Source: Cercophora sp. LCS_1 (Eukaryota > Ascomycota > Sordariomycetes > Sordariales > Lasiosphaeriaceae). From it: DNA of 64,000 nt. Shown piece by piece: positions 54,101 to 64,000 of this stretch. The translations under genes and the position numbers were made by a program. The stretch covers positions 124,001 through 188,000 of the forward strand of contig JAPZLL010000019.1 of the NCBI GenBank assembly GCA_036250225.1, written 5' to 3'. The notes under the pieces are model-generated. The model searched no databases, was not told the origin of the DNA, and saw only the letters and a list, made by a program, of their open reading frames with translations. Numbering within the stretch: position 1 is the first letter of the stretch; each line of letters starts with the position of its first letter.

Positions 54101-55087
54101 GTTAGCGACCTTCTAAACCTAGGTGTCCCTGCAGACGTTAGACGACATACCTTCAATCAAGATGAAAATTACAGTGAATGTAGCTCCCACGGATGTGCCC
54201 TCCTGGCCTCCAGCAACGCTTGCGATCTTCCAGCTTCCCTGCCAAAAACCCAACCCGTTCGCCGCGTACGCAATGAAGTAAAGAACGCCAGATTGTATGC
54301 CGACAGCAGCTGCTTTTTTCAGTCCTTCCAGCTTGGATGCACCCAGAGCTTCGGAGAACTTGTCCTCTAGCCTCTGGTTTGCTCCGAACGCTTGCACAAC
54401 CACAACGTTTGACAGGGCCTCAGATGCAATTGAGGCCGCTGTGGTGGCATGGTCAACCATCAATCCGGAGTACTTTTCAATGTAATGGCTCCCCACAAAA
54501 GACATGAGGAAATAAGCCGGAATCAGGGACACCAACATGCCGGCCAACTCGCGGTCCTTGATAAACGCGACGATGTATGCCGTCACGAAAAAGGAGAAGC
54601 TGGATAAACATATGCCGACCTTCTCTGACGTGCCAGACCGGATGGTTTGGATGTCTGCGCTTAGTCTTGAGGCAACCTCGCCTGGCGGGAGCTGATCGAA
54701 GTACGCCGCTTCTTGTCGGAGGAGCTGGGTCAGGTATGTCTCTCGCAACCGCTGGGCCAGACGCGCGCCATACAAACTCCAGCAGAGTAGGTGGCCGTAG
54801 ATGGTTGCAAACTGCGCAATAGCGAGGTAGACGATCATGAGGATCTTTCGGTTGACCGCCGCTTGGTGCTCCGCGGGGGCCGTCTCCGAGACGGCAGACT
54901 CGAGGTGACATGTCGCCGCATTGAAATCGTTGAGGAGCTCACCAAAGTAGATACCAATGAGTGGGAAAGGGACGCCCGAGGCAATGGCGCAGAGAATGGC
55001 CGACAGGAGGGTGAAGATGTCGCGGGTGGATGGATTGCCGGACAGCAACAACCGAGCGTAGCCCGTGAAGGTGTTGATGATTTGCAT
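51119..55087 (-). CDS. sitT: Full-size ABC transporter, subfamily B (SitT type)
   Basis: Two exons, 55087-54151 and 54090-51119, 60-nt intron (GTATGT...CAG), 1302 residues. Layout TMD1-NBD1-TMD2-NBD2. NBD1: Walker A GLSGSGKST (about 399-407), signature SGGQKQRVA (about 547), Walker B VLILDEATAALD. NBD2: Walker A GPSGAGKST (about 1093-1101), signature FSGGQKQRLS, Walker B LLILDEPTSALD. All catalytic elements are intact, as in multidrug-resistance ABCB pumps. A gene of this class (sitT) sits in the Aspergillus extracellular-siderophore cluster and is thought to move siderophores or their precursors or breakdown products across a membrane; the direction here is inferred. The start at 55085-55087 was chosen as the only ATG before TMD1. 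Its own promoter shows no ATCWGATAA match. Confidence 0.9.
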
Positions 55088-55604
55088 TGTGGCCAACCTG
55101 AATCCTCTGGTGAACTTGAGAAGGAAGTTTCAAATCGGGTAATGTTTTCTCATGACCGGCAACCACTGGCCATCAGGGTGTTTGGGCACACAGCCGAAAA
55201 GGGCTAGAGGGTTTGCGACCGATGTCGGAAGGGATTTGTGTCCACGGAAGCGGGCTCAGGTCGTAGGATATCGAGCAGGGGGGCTAATTGCATATCGGGT
55301 CAGCGTTGAGTTGTTTTTGGGGGCGTGTAAGGTAGCGTTCGGAATTCAGAGATGGCATGCTTTCCATTCCATGGCTCGGGAAACCTACCTATCGAATCAG
55401 TCGGCCTCCGTCGGCCATCATCGGTCCGCCCCCCCCCCTTCTGCCCGTTGTTTGCGACGTGTGGAATCCAACGTCATCCTTCTGTTATTCTTCATATTGG
55501 TACGCTTCAGGTTGTCACAAACTGCTAGGGGCAGAACTCAATTTTTGTATAAGAGAAATTTCCAAACATCCAATTTCTGCTCGTGGGGCCGCATACAAAG
55601 TGCA
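55088..55604. other. Promoter region of the ABC transporter
   Basis: Lies between the ABC start and the 3' end of sidF (both minus strand). I see no SREA-type GATA site. A pyrimidine/C tract sits near 55430. Confidence 0.5.
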
Positions 55605-56999
55605 CTACAACTTTGCGTTCCAGGCTGCCCTATCCGCAGACTCAAGCGGCTTCTCGCGCCCGTCCCAGAAAAGAGGGCACAGTTGGAACCATTTCTCCCT
55701 GCTGCTGATGGAATGCACCGATCGCTTATGGCCCAGATCAACGTACTTGCCAATCACCAATCCTTGGGAGTTCTCGTATGAAAGAATGGTCCCGCCAGTG
55801 GCCTTGGGCTCGCCCACTACGTTGGCCGTGCGCGGGTCATCCAGAAAGCAATAGTGGATGCAACTTGAATACCAGGCGTTGACCCTTTTGGCGCCACGGA
55901 AGGACTCGTCCCCGACCAAGGAATGACGCCCACGATCGTAGTCGTCGGCGTCATAGTGCGCTCCATAGTGATCTTCCTGCTGAACAGTAAGCGTCGGGCC
56001 GTATAATGCGAGGAGAGCTCTCACCTTTGCCCAATATAGCTCAAAATACGCAAATCTCGTTTCGTCAAAGCGGCCAAACAGGCAGAGCACATGTGGATCA
56101 AAATGCAACCTGCGCAAGTAGTTTCGATGCTGGTCGAGCGTCCCAGTCTCGTTCCACCCCGCTGCGACCCGAGGATCATTCTGCCACTTGTTGAACAGCT
56201 CTAGGTGTTCTTGGTCTTGCCAATTGACTACTTCAAGCGAAAAATGCATGTCAATTTCGGGAACATAGCGGCTGTAAGCGATCGAACCCGGCTTCGGTTT
56301 GGGTTGCCGGATCGGATGGCGGGTATAGACGGGTTCGGCCGGGAACTTGTTTGAAATGTAGAAGTTCTGGGGAAAGAGGGGATATTGAGCCAAGGGCTTC
56401 TGCAAGTGGCTGTCTGTGCCGTCTCCCACGACCCAGATGGGACGGGGACCAGCCGGCGAGGCGGCGCCCTGCCAGAACGAGCTACGAAGGATGAGAAGCT
56501 CGCCGGAGCCATCGAAACTGCCTTCGGGGCTAGAAGCAAAATGCCGCTTAGGCGGATGTTGAATTGCCAACCCAGTGGCGAGAAGCCCTTCCTGGACATT
56601 GGTCTTTCCCTCGCCCACCAAGGACACGCGAAAGTATTCGTGCGTTGGGTGAGCGAGAAAAATAGCGTGAACTACATTCCACACCTGGCCCATCGAGGGA
56701 GGATCATGGTCGGTCCAGCTGAACGTCGTTTTGGGGCCCCGACGGGCACGCGCCCAGGGTGTGTTGTCCGAGATGGGCGGTGATTCATCTCTCGGCATGA
56801 AGATGAGGTCGAGCCAAGACAGCGAGTTGAGATGCAGCGGTTCCTGCAGAGGGCGTCCGTTGGCTGGCTGGTTCGCCAATGCCAGGACAAGCTGAGCTGG
56901 TGTCGTCTCGGCAACGGTGCACACGCGGTAGACTGTCAGGAAGGGGTGTGGCAATTTGACCGGAGGATAGTTGGGTCGAGGCGTTTGTGCAGATGCCAT
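55605..56999 (-). CDS. sidF: N5-hydroxyornithine:anhydromevalonyl-CoA acyltransferase
   Basis: Two exons, 56999-56025 and 55976-55605; the 48-nt intron (GTGAGA...CAG) lacks stops but its translation is absent from relatives. 448 residues. The GNAT-like acyltransferase domain of siderophore synthesis (IucB/PF13523 type) is in the C-terminal half: MHFSLEVVNWQDQEHLELFNKW, LCLFGRFDETRFAYFE, HYGAHYDADDYDRGRH, and WYSSCIHYCFLDDPRTANVV. SidF transfers anhydromevalonyl from CoA to N5-hydroxyornithine, giving the building block of fusarinines. The last three residues are AKL, a peroxisomal PTS1, matching the peroxisomal site shown in Aspergillus. Start: the ATG at 56997-56999, since upstream frame has no ATG. 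Divergent from sidH. Confidence 0.9.
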   Translation of the reverse strand: MASAQTPRPNYPPVKLPHPFLTVYRVCTVAETTPAQLVLALANQPANGRPLQEPLHLNSLSWLDLIFMPRDESPPISDNTPWARARRGPKTTFSWTDHDPPSMGQVWNVVHAIFLAHPTHEYFRVSLVGEGKTNVQEGLLATGLAIQHPPKRHFASSPEGSFDGSGELLILRSSFWQGAASPAGPRPIWVVGDGTDSHLQKPLAQYPLFPQNFYISNKFPAEPVYTRHPIRQPKPKPGSIAYSRYVPEIDMHFSLEVVNWQDQEHLELFNKWQNDPRVAAGWNETGTLDQHRNYLRRLHFDPHVLCLFGRFDETRFAYFELYWAKVRALLALYGPTLTVQQEDHYGAHYDADDYDRGRHSLVGDESFRGAKRVNAWYSSCIHYCFLDDPRTANVVGEPKATGGTILSYENSQGLVIGKYVDLGHKRSVHSISSREKWFQLCPLFWDGREKPLESADRAAWNAKL

Positions 57000-57432
57000 G
57001 TCGCTTGATTGGTGTTGACAATCCTGACGGCTATGGTTGGGCGTAGCTGCCAAGTACAGCAGACTGATGAGATGTGCTAGAAAGCGAAAAGATTTGGTGA
57101 TTTGAGACGAGCTGCCCTGTGACGTGCGAGACTTATGCTGCTACGTTGGTATTGATGTTTCCAGCAAGTGTCCCTTCGGAACCAAGGGAGCAGCAGACGC
57201 AAAGGGACCCGTTAGGTGAAAAATAGGCGGAAAATGGAATACTGCGAGGACGGGTCGTCAACCAAGGCCCAGGTCATGTCAAGCCGCGAAGAATGCCCGC
57301 TTGCGGTAACGATTTCTTGCACGCCATGAGGTGCGGGTGCGAAATGCGCCAACCGATAAACCATAAAAAGCCGGGGGTTGCGGAGGTGTCCAGCACGCAC
57401 ACACACCTGAGTTCGCCGTCATTCGCATCACT
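57000..57432. promoter_or_regulatory. Divergent promoter sidF / sidH
   Basis: 433 bp. It holds one plain HGATAR core (CGATAA at 57354-57359) and an A-rich TATA-like stretch near 57361, both close to the sidH start. No full ATCWGATAA site. Confidence 0.45.
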
Positions 57433-58331
57433 ATGTCGCTGAAGTCACGCCCCCTCGTTTTCCAGCACTTTCGAGTGTCTTTCCCAGACGAACGAGTTGT
57501 CATGGTGACGATTGACAGACCAGAAAAATTGAACTGCATCAACAAGGCCACCAGCCAAGAGATGGCAAGCGTCTGGGAGGCGTTCGACCGAGACGATAGC
57601 CTTTGGATCGGCATTGTTACGGGCTCTGGGCGTGCGTTTTGCACTGGGGCCGACCTCCACGGTGCGTATGCGTCCGGTACCGCTGCCGCACAGCGAGCCG
57701 ACTAGGCGAGGATATGCACTAATGAGAGTTGAATACACCAGAATGGAACGAAATGAACCAAGCCGGGGTGGTCAATGACATGGCACCCCCCGGCCTCGGC
57801 GGTCTCCCCAGGCGCCTCGGAAAGAAACCCATCATCGCAGCTGTCAACGGAATCTGCATGGGGGGTGGATTCGAAATGGTGGCGAACTGCGATGTGGTAA
57901 TAGCGTCGTCGTCGGCCGTGTTTGGGCTGCCAGAGGCCAAGCGAGGCATTGTTCCGGTGGCAGGATGCCTGCCGCGTTTGGCTCGCACCATAGGGTTGCA
58001 GCGGACCATGGACTTGGTGTTGACGGGCAGAAATCTGGGCGCCCAGACGCTATTCGAGTGGGGTTTGGTGTCTCGGGTGGTGGACAGCGAGGACGACGTG
58101 ACCCGGGTTGCGGTTGCGGTGGCGCGGGACATGTGCAGGAACAGCCCAGATGCGCTGATTATCGGCCGCCTCGGGGTTCGGATGAGCTGGGAGGACGGCA
58201 GCGTCGAAGGGGCCGTGTCCAAACTGGCGGATCAATGGTACCCCCGACTGATGGCCGGACATAACTTTGCCGAAGGCGTGCGAGCATTTGTGGAGAAGCG
58301 ATCGCCAAGATGGACGAACTCCAAGCTCTGA
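57433..58331 (+). CDS. sidH: Mevalonyl-CoA (enoyl-CoA) hydratase of siderophore synthesis
   Basis: Two exons, 57433-57661 and 57742-58331, 80-nt intron (GTGCGT...CAG), 272 residues. Crotonase fold: RPEKLNCINKAT near the N-terminus, oxyanion-hole segment AFCTGADLHEW, KPIIAAVNGICMGGGFEM, and the catalytic-Glu context GLPEAKRGIVP. SidH removes water from mevalonyl-CoA to give anhydromevalonyl-CoA, the donor for SidF. The protein ends in SKL, a textbook PTS1, so peroxisomal import is expected, as for SidF. Exon 1 read without splicing would end shortly after the intron border, which supports the intron. Its place back-to-back with sidF supports the assignment over a beta-oxidation hydratase. Confidence 0.9.
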
Positions 58332-58566
58332 CAGCTGGGTTGTGAAAAATAGAAACCGATGCGCCAAACCCCCACACGCAAACGCCTGTCCGTTGTCGGG
58401 GCTCCGCGGAGGCGGCGGTGATAGGCCAATGCCCCAGCATTATTTTATCTAATCTGATTGATTTTGATCAGACCATGGCAGAGACCCTTGCCAAAGTCGG
58501 GGGCGGGCGCAAATGAGGCGCACGAGCGCGTGCCTCATTCGTGTGATGGATTGACGTTGAAAATTT

Positions 58567-58575
58567 TTATCTGAT
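58567..58575 (-). promoter_or_regulatory. SREA/GATA site (ATCAGATAA on minus)
   Basis: Exact ATCWGATAA match about 690 bp before the MFS start. Confidence 0.6.
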
Positions 58576-59023
58576 CTGATTGATTAGATCGTCCCCGCAG
58601 GCGTCCGCCCTGCAGCCCTGCACAACCTGTGGAACCATGCAATCAATGGTCATGTGGGTCTCAGATCCATTCTCAACCTGGGACGCCCACATTTCGAATC
58701 GTAGGCACCCGGGACGTGCCGCTCCTCGACTGGCTCTGGGCGGACCCCGCAACTTGTGTCGGATCCAGGCTTTCTACCTAGACCAAGGTCGGCAGAAACG
58801 TCGCATTACATTCTGCACGGCATCAGTGTTCCTCCAATCGTTCCAAGTTGCCCTCCTCCCGCGTCTGCCGCTGAGCGAAAGTGGAAATGCTAGGCGAAAA
58901 GCTTCGCTCAACGGCAGGCCACAGTCTCGCTTGGCTCTATTCCTACACTGTGTACAATGTCCCCTGTGGCTGGCGTCGCGACCGATCTCGGGCACTCTTG
59001 GGTTGGCATTGCGTGATCTAATC

Positions 59024-59032
59024 TTATCAGAT
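59024..59032 (-). promoter_or_regulatory. SREA/GATA site (ATCTGATAA on minus)
   Basis: Exact ATCWGATAA match about 230 bp before the MFS start, a typical distance for SREA-controlled fungal genes. Confidence 0.65.
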
Positions 59033-59258
59033 GGACGTGTTCCAGAGCCAAGGACCGGCCAACCCCCGGGCCTCTTTTCTGGGAGGAGATCAAAATCGAC
59101 TGGCCCCATCTTGAGCGGCCAAGTTGCATCGGCAATCTGCAGTTCATATTGTGCATCTTTTCCAGACATCGGTGTGTCGGTGTATCTTGCCGACTGTCCT
59201 GATTCCTGAATCCCGTTTGTCTTCTGAATTTTCCTCTGCTGTCCCAACATTGCCCAAC

Positions 59259-61215
59259 ATGGCGCTGCTGTCCCAGTTTCGGGAGGCTCTCGGCGGCAAG
59301 ACGCCCAAGGAATCCTCTCCCACGGCCAGCGCGGCCGCCGACGAGAAGAAGGAGACGGCTGTTGATGAAGCCGTTCCTGTCACCGGCCTAGATGGGTCGC
59401 AGTCCGACCAGGCCCAGGAGGACCTTCAACATGGTGTCAAGAAAGTTGAGGCAATCACCCAAGCCTGGTCCAAGTGGTCGCTGATCGCTGTCTTCCTCAA
59501 GTACGTCTGTCCCTTGGTCTTTGTCGAGAGTGGTTGCTGACCGTCGTTGGGCAGTATTTGGCTTCTCTATTTTGTCTACGCTTTCCAGTATGCCATTCTC
59601 ACCAGCTTGGTCCCCTTCGTCACCAGCGAGTTCGACTCTCACTCTCTTCTCAATATCATCTACATCGTCGCCAACGCCATGACTGCCGCCGTCTTCATTC
59701 CCCTGGCCAAGATTCTCGATGTTTGGGGACGCGCCGAGGGATACGCCATCATGGTTGGCTTCTCCACGTTGGGCCTCATCTTGATGGCCGCATGCAAAGA
59801 CCTGCCAACATTTTGTGCTGCCCATGTCTTTTACCAGCTGGGATTCAGAGGCATGATCTTCTCCGTCGACGTTATCACTGCCGACGCCTCCAAGCTCAAG
59901 AATCGAGGTCTTGCATACGCCTTCACTGCCTCCCCTTACATCATCACGGCCTTCGCGGGGCCGAAGGCCGGTGAAGACGCGTACAATTATCTCAGTTGGC
60001 GCTGGGGCTTTGGCGCTTTTGCCATCATCGTTCCAGTCGTCGCCCTCCCGCTGTACTTTGTGCTCAAGTTCAACGCCAAGAAGGCACAGAACCTTGGGAT
60101 CCTCGAGGGTGCAAAGAGCGATCGGACCATCTTCCAGAGCATCTGGTACTACACTGTGGAGTTCGACGGTGAGTAGTTTACCCCCCGCCTGCTTAGCAAT
60201 GACCGCGAACTGACCGTGGACACCATCAGCGCTTGGCGTCTTTCTCTTCTCGGCTGGCTTCACCATCTTCCTCCTTCCCTTTACCCTCGCCGCCAGCGCG
60301 CCCAACGGATGGTCGACAGGCTACATCATTGCTATGATCGTTGTCGGTCTCGTTCTGCTGATCGTCTTCGTCGTGTATGAGTTGAAGTTCGCCCCTGTCC
60401 CCATGCTCAACTTCGCGCTCATCTCCGACCGCACCGTCATCGGTACATGCCTCCTGGGCGCTGTCTACCAGGTGTCATACTACTGCTGGTTCTACTATTT
60501 CAGCTCGTTCCTCCAAGTCGTCAACAATGTTACCATTGCACAGGCCGGCTACATCAACAACACCTTCTCGGTTGTTTCCGGTGTCCTGATCTTTGCCGTT
60601 GGTTTCCTCATTCGTGGAACTGGCCGCTTCAAGTGGCTCCTCTATGTCGGCCTCCCGCTATACGTCCTAGCGCTCGGACTGATGATCTACTTCCGCCGTC
60701 CTGGTATGTGTCTTATCCTCTTTTCCACCTCGTTACTCTGCTGACACATGTTGCAAGACCAATCTGTCGGCTTTCTTATCATGTGCGAAGTGTTTATTTC
60801 CATTGGCGGTGCCATCTTTATCATCATCCAGCAAGTCGCGGTCCAGGCAGCTGTCGATCACCAGCATGTCGCAGCTGTTCTCTCGCTTCTCTTCGTTGTC
60901 GGTCAGATTGGAGGTGCAATCGGCGCCACCGTGTCGGGCACCATCTGGACCAACACCTTCTATCACGCCTTGAGCATGTACTTGCCCGAGAGCGCGCAAG
61001 CCGACATTGACGCCATCTATGGCGACTTGACCACGCAGCTTGGTTACGAATGGGGCACACCCGAGCGGTATGGCATCCAGCTGGCGTACGGATATGCCCA
61101 GACGCGAATGTTGGCGGCGGGCACAGCGGTTATGGTGTTGGCATTTGGCTGCGTCCTCCTGATCAGGAACATTGATGTCAAGAAGATTGCGCAGGTCAAG
61201 GGTACTGTCTTCTAG
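59259..61215 (+). CDS. MFS siderophore-iron transporter (SIT/Mir type)
   Basis: Four exons: 59259-59500, 59555-60168, 60230-60703, 60758-61215 (introns 54, 61, 54 nt; phases agree), 595 residues. A charged N-terminal tail of about 70 residues precedes roughly 14 membrane segments. SIT-family landmarks: LLYFVYAFQY in TM1, NIIYIVANAMTAAVFIPLAKILDVWGRAEGY (motif A-like loop), WRWGFGAFAI, and the long extracellular loop with DAIYGDLTTQLGYEWGTPERYGI before the last helix. SITs import ferri-siderophores such as triacetylfusarinine C or fusarinine C across the plasma membrane by proton symport. Cluster position matches mirD of Aspergillus, but substrate choice among Mir proteins cannot be read from sequence. 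Two SREA sites upstream suggest repression by iron. Confidence 0.92.
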
Positions 61216-61474
61216 AAGCTCGGGTGACTCTTTGCTTGGACAGGGGGTTTGATGCCCCGAATCCATTGGATATAATATCGGTTTGATACCAGTTTGAGGA
61301 ACGATTTGATACCAACATGTAACCAAATTAGGCAGTGAGCGCTTTCATCTCACTGATCATTGCCTAGGTAATACACTCTGCTTCTCTTCGTCTTCCCGAC
61401 GATCGTTTTCGTTTGGGATATCGGCTTCTGGCAAATTCGAGAAAGAACCAGGTATCCTGAGTGAGATACATGCC

Positions 61475-63000
61475 TCAAATGTAGATGTAACAATACTTGC
61501 CCCCATTTGCACCGAGATTATCATGTGCTTCCATGAGTGGAATTGGATCTGACAGCCACTCGAGGTCAATCGTGGCTTTGAGGGGGTCTGTCACGCGCTG
61601 GCGTTTTCCGTGGTTGTGTCCCACGTTGCCAACCATGGGAACAGCATTCAAGCGGTTGTCAATATCTTGCATCTGCCAGATCCACCAGAGACGATCAAGA
61701 GCGCCGTGATGGAAGTAGAAGACAGGGTCGCCAGGCGAAGTCATGGGATCGCCCCCAGGGTCAACGCCGTGAATATAGTGCCCAGCTGTGTGAATCTGCG
61801 ACGAGCGATGAGCCATCGTGTGCCGGCTTTGGTAGGATGGGGAAGAAGAGGCTGTCACTTACACCCCATGGGTAAGGGTCGTTCTTTGGGGAAGGGCTGC
61901 CCAGAAGTGTGTTGTAGAAGGAATCGATGTCGTTGCTTTGGGTGAGGAGCTTATATGCATGGTCGGCAGTGGCCCCCATGGCAGCATTGCGGTTGATGTC
62001 GCGGCGCAGACAGCGTGGGTTGCTACCGAGACCGTCGCTGCGGGGATTCTTGGGCAGATTCTTGTGCGTGCTCCTGTCGGTCGGACCGAGGCTCACAACC
62101 ATCCTGCACTACCCAGTTATTACCTATCTCATCCATGTTTGACAACGAGGGCTTCCAGGGGCTGGATACTCTGAAAAGGGCCCGGACTTCACACAGCCTC
62201 CTCCTCCACCCGACGCTATCAGGTTAGGCTGCCTGCCGGCTTGCGGTATGCCTTTGTACGTGGGGTCTGGCTCGCCATTGCCACCCATGCTGGAAGAATT
62301 GCCGTTGAACATAGGCGAATTGATGGGATCCCGGGCGTAGCGGTCATAGTTCATGTACTAGGGCAGTGGTGGTCAGAGTCCGTCATGTTGCCTCAGCCGG
62401 ATAGATACTCAGGGCAGGTAGCTGGACAGCTTACTGGCTGGTATCCCTTGTATCCACATTCTTCGCGAAGAGCCTTCTCATACACCCACAGAAAGTGCTT
62501 GTGGGCTGGGAAGAGATGCAGATTGTCGTGTAGCTCCACGGCGTGTGTCATGTGGTAGGCGACAAAGTCGTCAAATCGGCTGATGGCACCGGGATACTTG
62601 TCTTTGGGGGCCTGCGAGGGGAGCTTCATGAGACACGTTACGGCAGCAACATACTCCCCCCTCTCGGCAATGCTGAGGTCGCTCCATTCTCTGCGCACGG
62701 CGATGTTCTCAAGAGTGCAGTTATTGTTGGTCCCTGCCGCGACCTTCTTGGCGAGGAAAGCTTCGACCTTGCTCCGAGTCTCGATCTCGATTTTGTCGAC
62801 GGAGTCGAGGGGGTAGTCCGGATGCCGGACGCTGAGGAAATATTGTCAGCATGCGTGGTTTGATAAATATTGGAGGGGTTGCGTTACATCTTGATGTTCT
62901 TCGCGTAGCTCCCGACGGTAGCTGAAGGGTCTAGGGCTGGGACTGCTCCAACTCCCAGCAGGAGGGAAGGCAGCACGGCAGTGCTCCAGGTAATTGGCAT
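61475..63000 (-). CDS. Secreted tyrosinase (type 3 copper oxidase)
   Basis: Five exons: 63000-62888, 62831-62435, 62357-62170, 62103-61863, 61795-61475, introns of 55-77 nt with GT-AG ends and matching phases, 419 residues. N-terminal signal peptide (ITWSTAVLPSLLLGVGAVPA). Copper site A: His residues in FVAYHMTHAVELHDNLHLF and PAHKHFLWVYE. Copper site B: HTAGHYIHG and FYFHHGALDRLWWIWQ. NPRCLRRDIN lies between, and a C-terminal GGKYCYIY ends the core, so there is no long C-terminal latch domain, as in short fungal tyrosinases. The enzyme oxidises mono- or diphenols to quinones, for melanin or defence chemistry. Convergent with the MFS gene (259 bp). A link to the siderophore locus is not evident. 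Confidence 0.88.
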
Positions 63001-64000
63001 GTTGGCTGAAGTCCAGGAGTATGGATTCGGTTTGACCTACAAGGACTGAGAAGACCATCAACCCACCAGATGTGGACGGATGGACCATTTTCAAAGCATT
63101 GTCCCACGTCCCCTTTGGCCGATGGGCTGTGTAACTCTGGCTCGGCACTTGGGTGGCCATGGGCAAGTGGACTGTTGTGCTGTTCCCTCTCCAATTTCCA
63201 CATCCAATCATTGGTGTGGAGATGCTGAGTGCTGACCGACTAAATGACTTTGGTTGTTAGGCTGGGAGGAGTGCATTCTGCCGGCCGAATCGAAACCACA
63301 GAAAACCCGGCAATTGGCATTCAGGAAACGAGCCAACAAAGAAGCAGTCAACCACAAAACCTCAGACCGGGTTGTGTTGTGACCAGGGCGTCTTCTGGTC
63401 AACCGCCCCCCTGGTATTGCACATGCACAATCTCGGAGTCGGAAAGAAGGGCCAATCTGGAACTGAAAACATACCTACCTAATGCCTAGGTAGGTAGGTA
63501 ACACGACGGAAGAAGTAGTTGCCGATGCCTGGCCTTTCTTTATTTTCATGTTTATTTTCCAAGCAGTCTAGGGTGTCGAATGGTTTCCGTCCTAAGAGGT
63601 CTTGGATCCTTCCTTGTGCAATCCAGGTCAATTTCTCCTGTTGATGAACCACAAAGCAGCGAGGATTGATCGATTGTCCCAGCGCCATTTGTCCTGGGTA
63701 CCCAAGTTGGTTCCTGTCTGGTCGGAAGATTCAAGAGTGAAATAGAAGGAGCCCAATCTTTCAACATATCCGTATGTTGTGAGTCGAAGGGTTTCCGACG
63801 GAGCGTTAATAAGTATCTATTGGTTGTTGCGTGCCCAAGGTGTGCAAGATATGATCTACCCAAAGTCGGCGGCATCTAGCAAATGCCAGGATTCAAGATT
63901 CTCAGGAGATTCTCACTGTGCTGTTAATACCCTCATCGGTAATATCTGTCTGAAGAATCGATGGTGTCCCTATTGCCGAGCCTAGTCCCCCCGGAGAACA
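63001..64000. other. Intergenic to window end
   Basis: Upstream of the tyrosinase; presumed promoter in the first part. It contains a small perfect inverted repeat at 63472-63500. A 107-codon minus-strand frame (63552-63875) has no feature. No gene recognised. Confidence 0.5.
63472..63500. repeat. Short inverted repeat, TACCTACCTA / TAGGTAGGTA
   Basis: Ten-base arms around a five-base loop (63482-63486), the right arm being part of a (TAGG)n-like run. Similar CCTAGGTA-type strings are common in Sordariomycete intergenic DNA; could form a hairpin. Confidence 0.7.

Larger units (their letters stand above)
58332..59258. promoter_or_regulatory. Promoter region of the siderophore transporter
   Basis: 927 bp between sidH (3' end) and the MFS gene (5' end). 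It holds two perfect SREA sites (58567-58575, 59024-59032), a one-mismatch relative (58445-58453) and a TGATAG core with an adjacent CCAAT (58419-58430). Frames in this stretch do not look coding. Confidence 0.6.

Noticed and set aside
58580..59209. 209-codon frame on plus strand before the MFS gene
   Set aside because: Begins with TTG, contains the SREA sites, and has no recognisable protein features; it is promoter sequence.
1..64000. CRISPR arrays, bacterial operons, ribosome binding sites
   Set aside because: The window is clearly eukaryotic fungal DNA with spliceosomal introns; no regular spacer-repeat array is present.

Overview
The window is nuclear DNA of a filamentous ascomycete (Pezizomycotina, most likely a Sordariomycete; genus not determinable from sequence alone). 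Reasons: short GT-AG introns of about 45-80 nt, an intron-bearing tRNA-Arg, and typical mould families (Zn2Cys6 regulator with fungal transcription-factor domain, HET, DUF3176, SidJ-type DUF1749 hydrolase, NPS6/SidD-type NRPS). Genes lie on both strands. Exon borders below were placed by hand from GT-AG signals, reading frame and family alignment remembered from training, so they are models.

Layout. 1-8.4 kb: a 5'-truncated double cNMP-binding/F-box/LRR protein, tRNA-Arg(UCU), a three-exon Nudix hydrolase, a small cysteine-rich secreted protein, and weakly coding sequence. 8.5-11.5 kb: Zn2Cys6 transcription factor. 11.9-13.7 kb: a broken HET-domain gene. 14.2-26.98 kb: mostly intact metabolic or regulatory genes (NYN-LOTUS protein, M13 peptidase, HD-domain cyanamide hydratase-like enzyme, GNAT-like protein, dienelactone hydrolase, NmrA-type reductase-like protein), interspersed with relics (GH43 fragment, mucin-like secreted protein with several lesions). 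27.2-28.5 kb: a truncated DUF3176 membrane-protein relic. 30.0-31.3 kb: APH-type phosphotransferase. 31.4-33.3 kb: repeat-bearing spacer. 33.3-36.75 kb: convergent vanillyl-alcohol-oxidase-like and Baeyer-Villiger-type flavoenzymes. 36.75-42.4 kb: long, largely empty spacers around one unknown two-exon gene.

42.4-61.2 kb is the highlight: a complete-looking extracellular siderophore (fusarinine-type) locus. It holds an A-T-C-dA-T-C synthetase (SidD/NPS6), a SidJ-type siderophore hydrolase divergent from it, a full ABC transporter (SitT type), the hydroxyornithine acyltransferase SidF and enoyl-CoA hydratase SidH (divergent from each other, each ending in a peroxisomal PTS1 tripeptide), and an MFS siderophore-iron transporter. 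Perfect matches to the SREA/GATA iron-regulator consensus ATCWGATAA lie in the NRPS/sidJ divergent promoter (two, as an inverted pair) and in the MFS promoter (two). Together: SidH and SidF make and attach the anhydromevalonyl group to hydroxyornithine in the peroxisome, the NRPS condenses three units, transporters move the siderophore, and the esterase releases iron by cleaving it. The hydroxylase (SidA), CoA ligase (SidI) and any acetylase (SidG) are not in this window. 61.5-63.0 kb: a five-exon secreted tyrosinase convergent with the MFS gene; the last kilobase looks intergenic.
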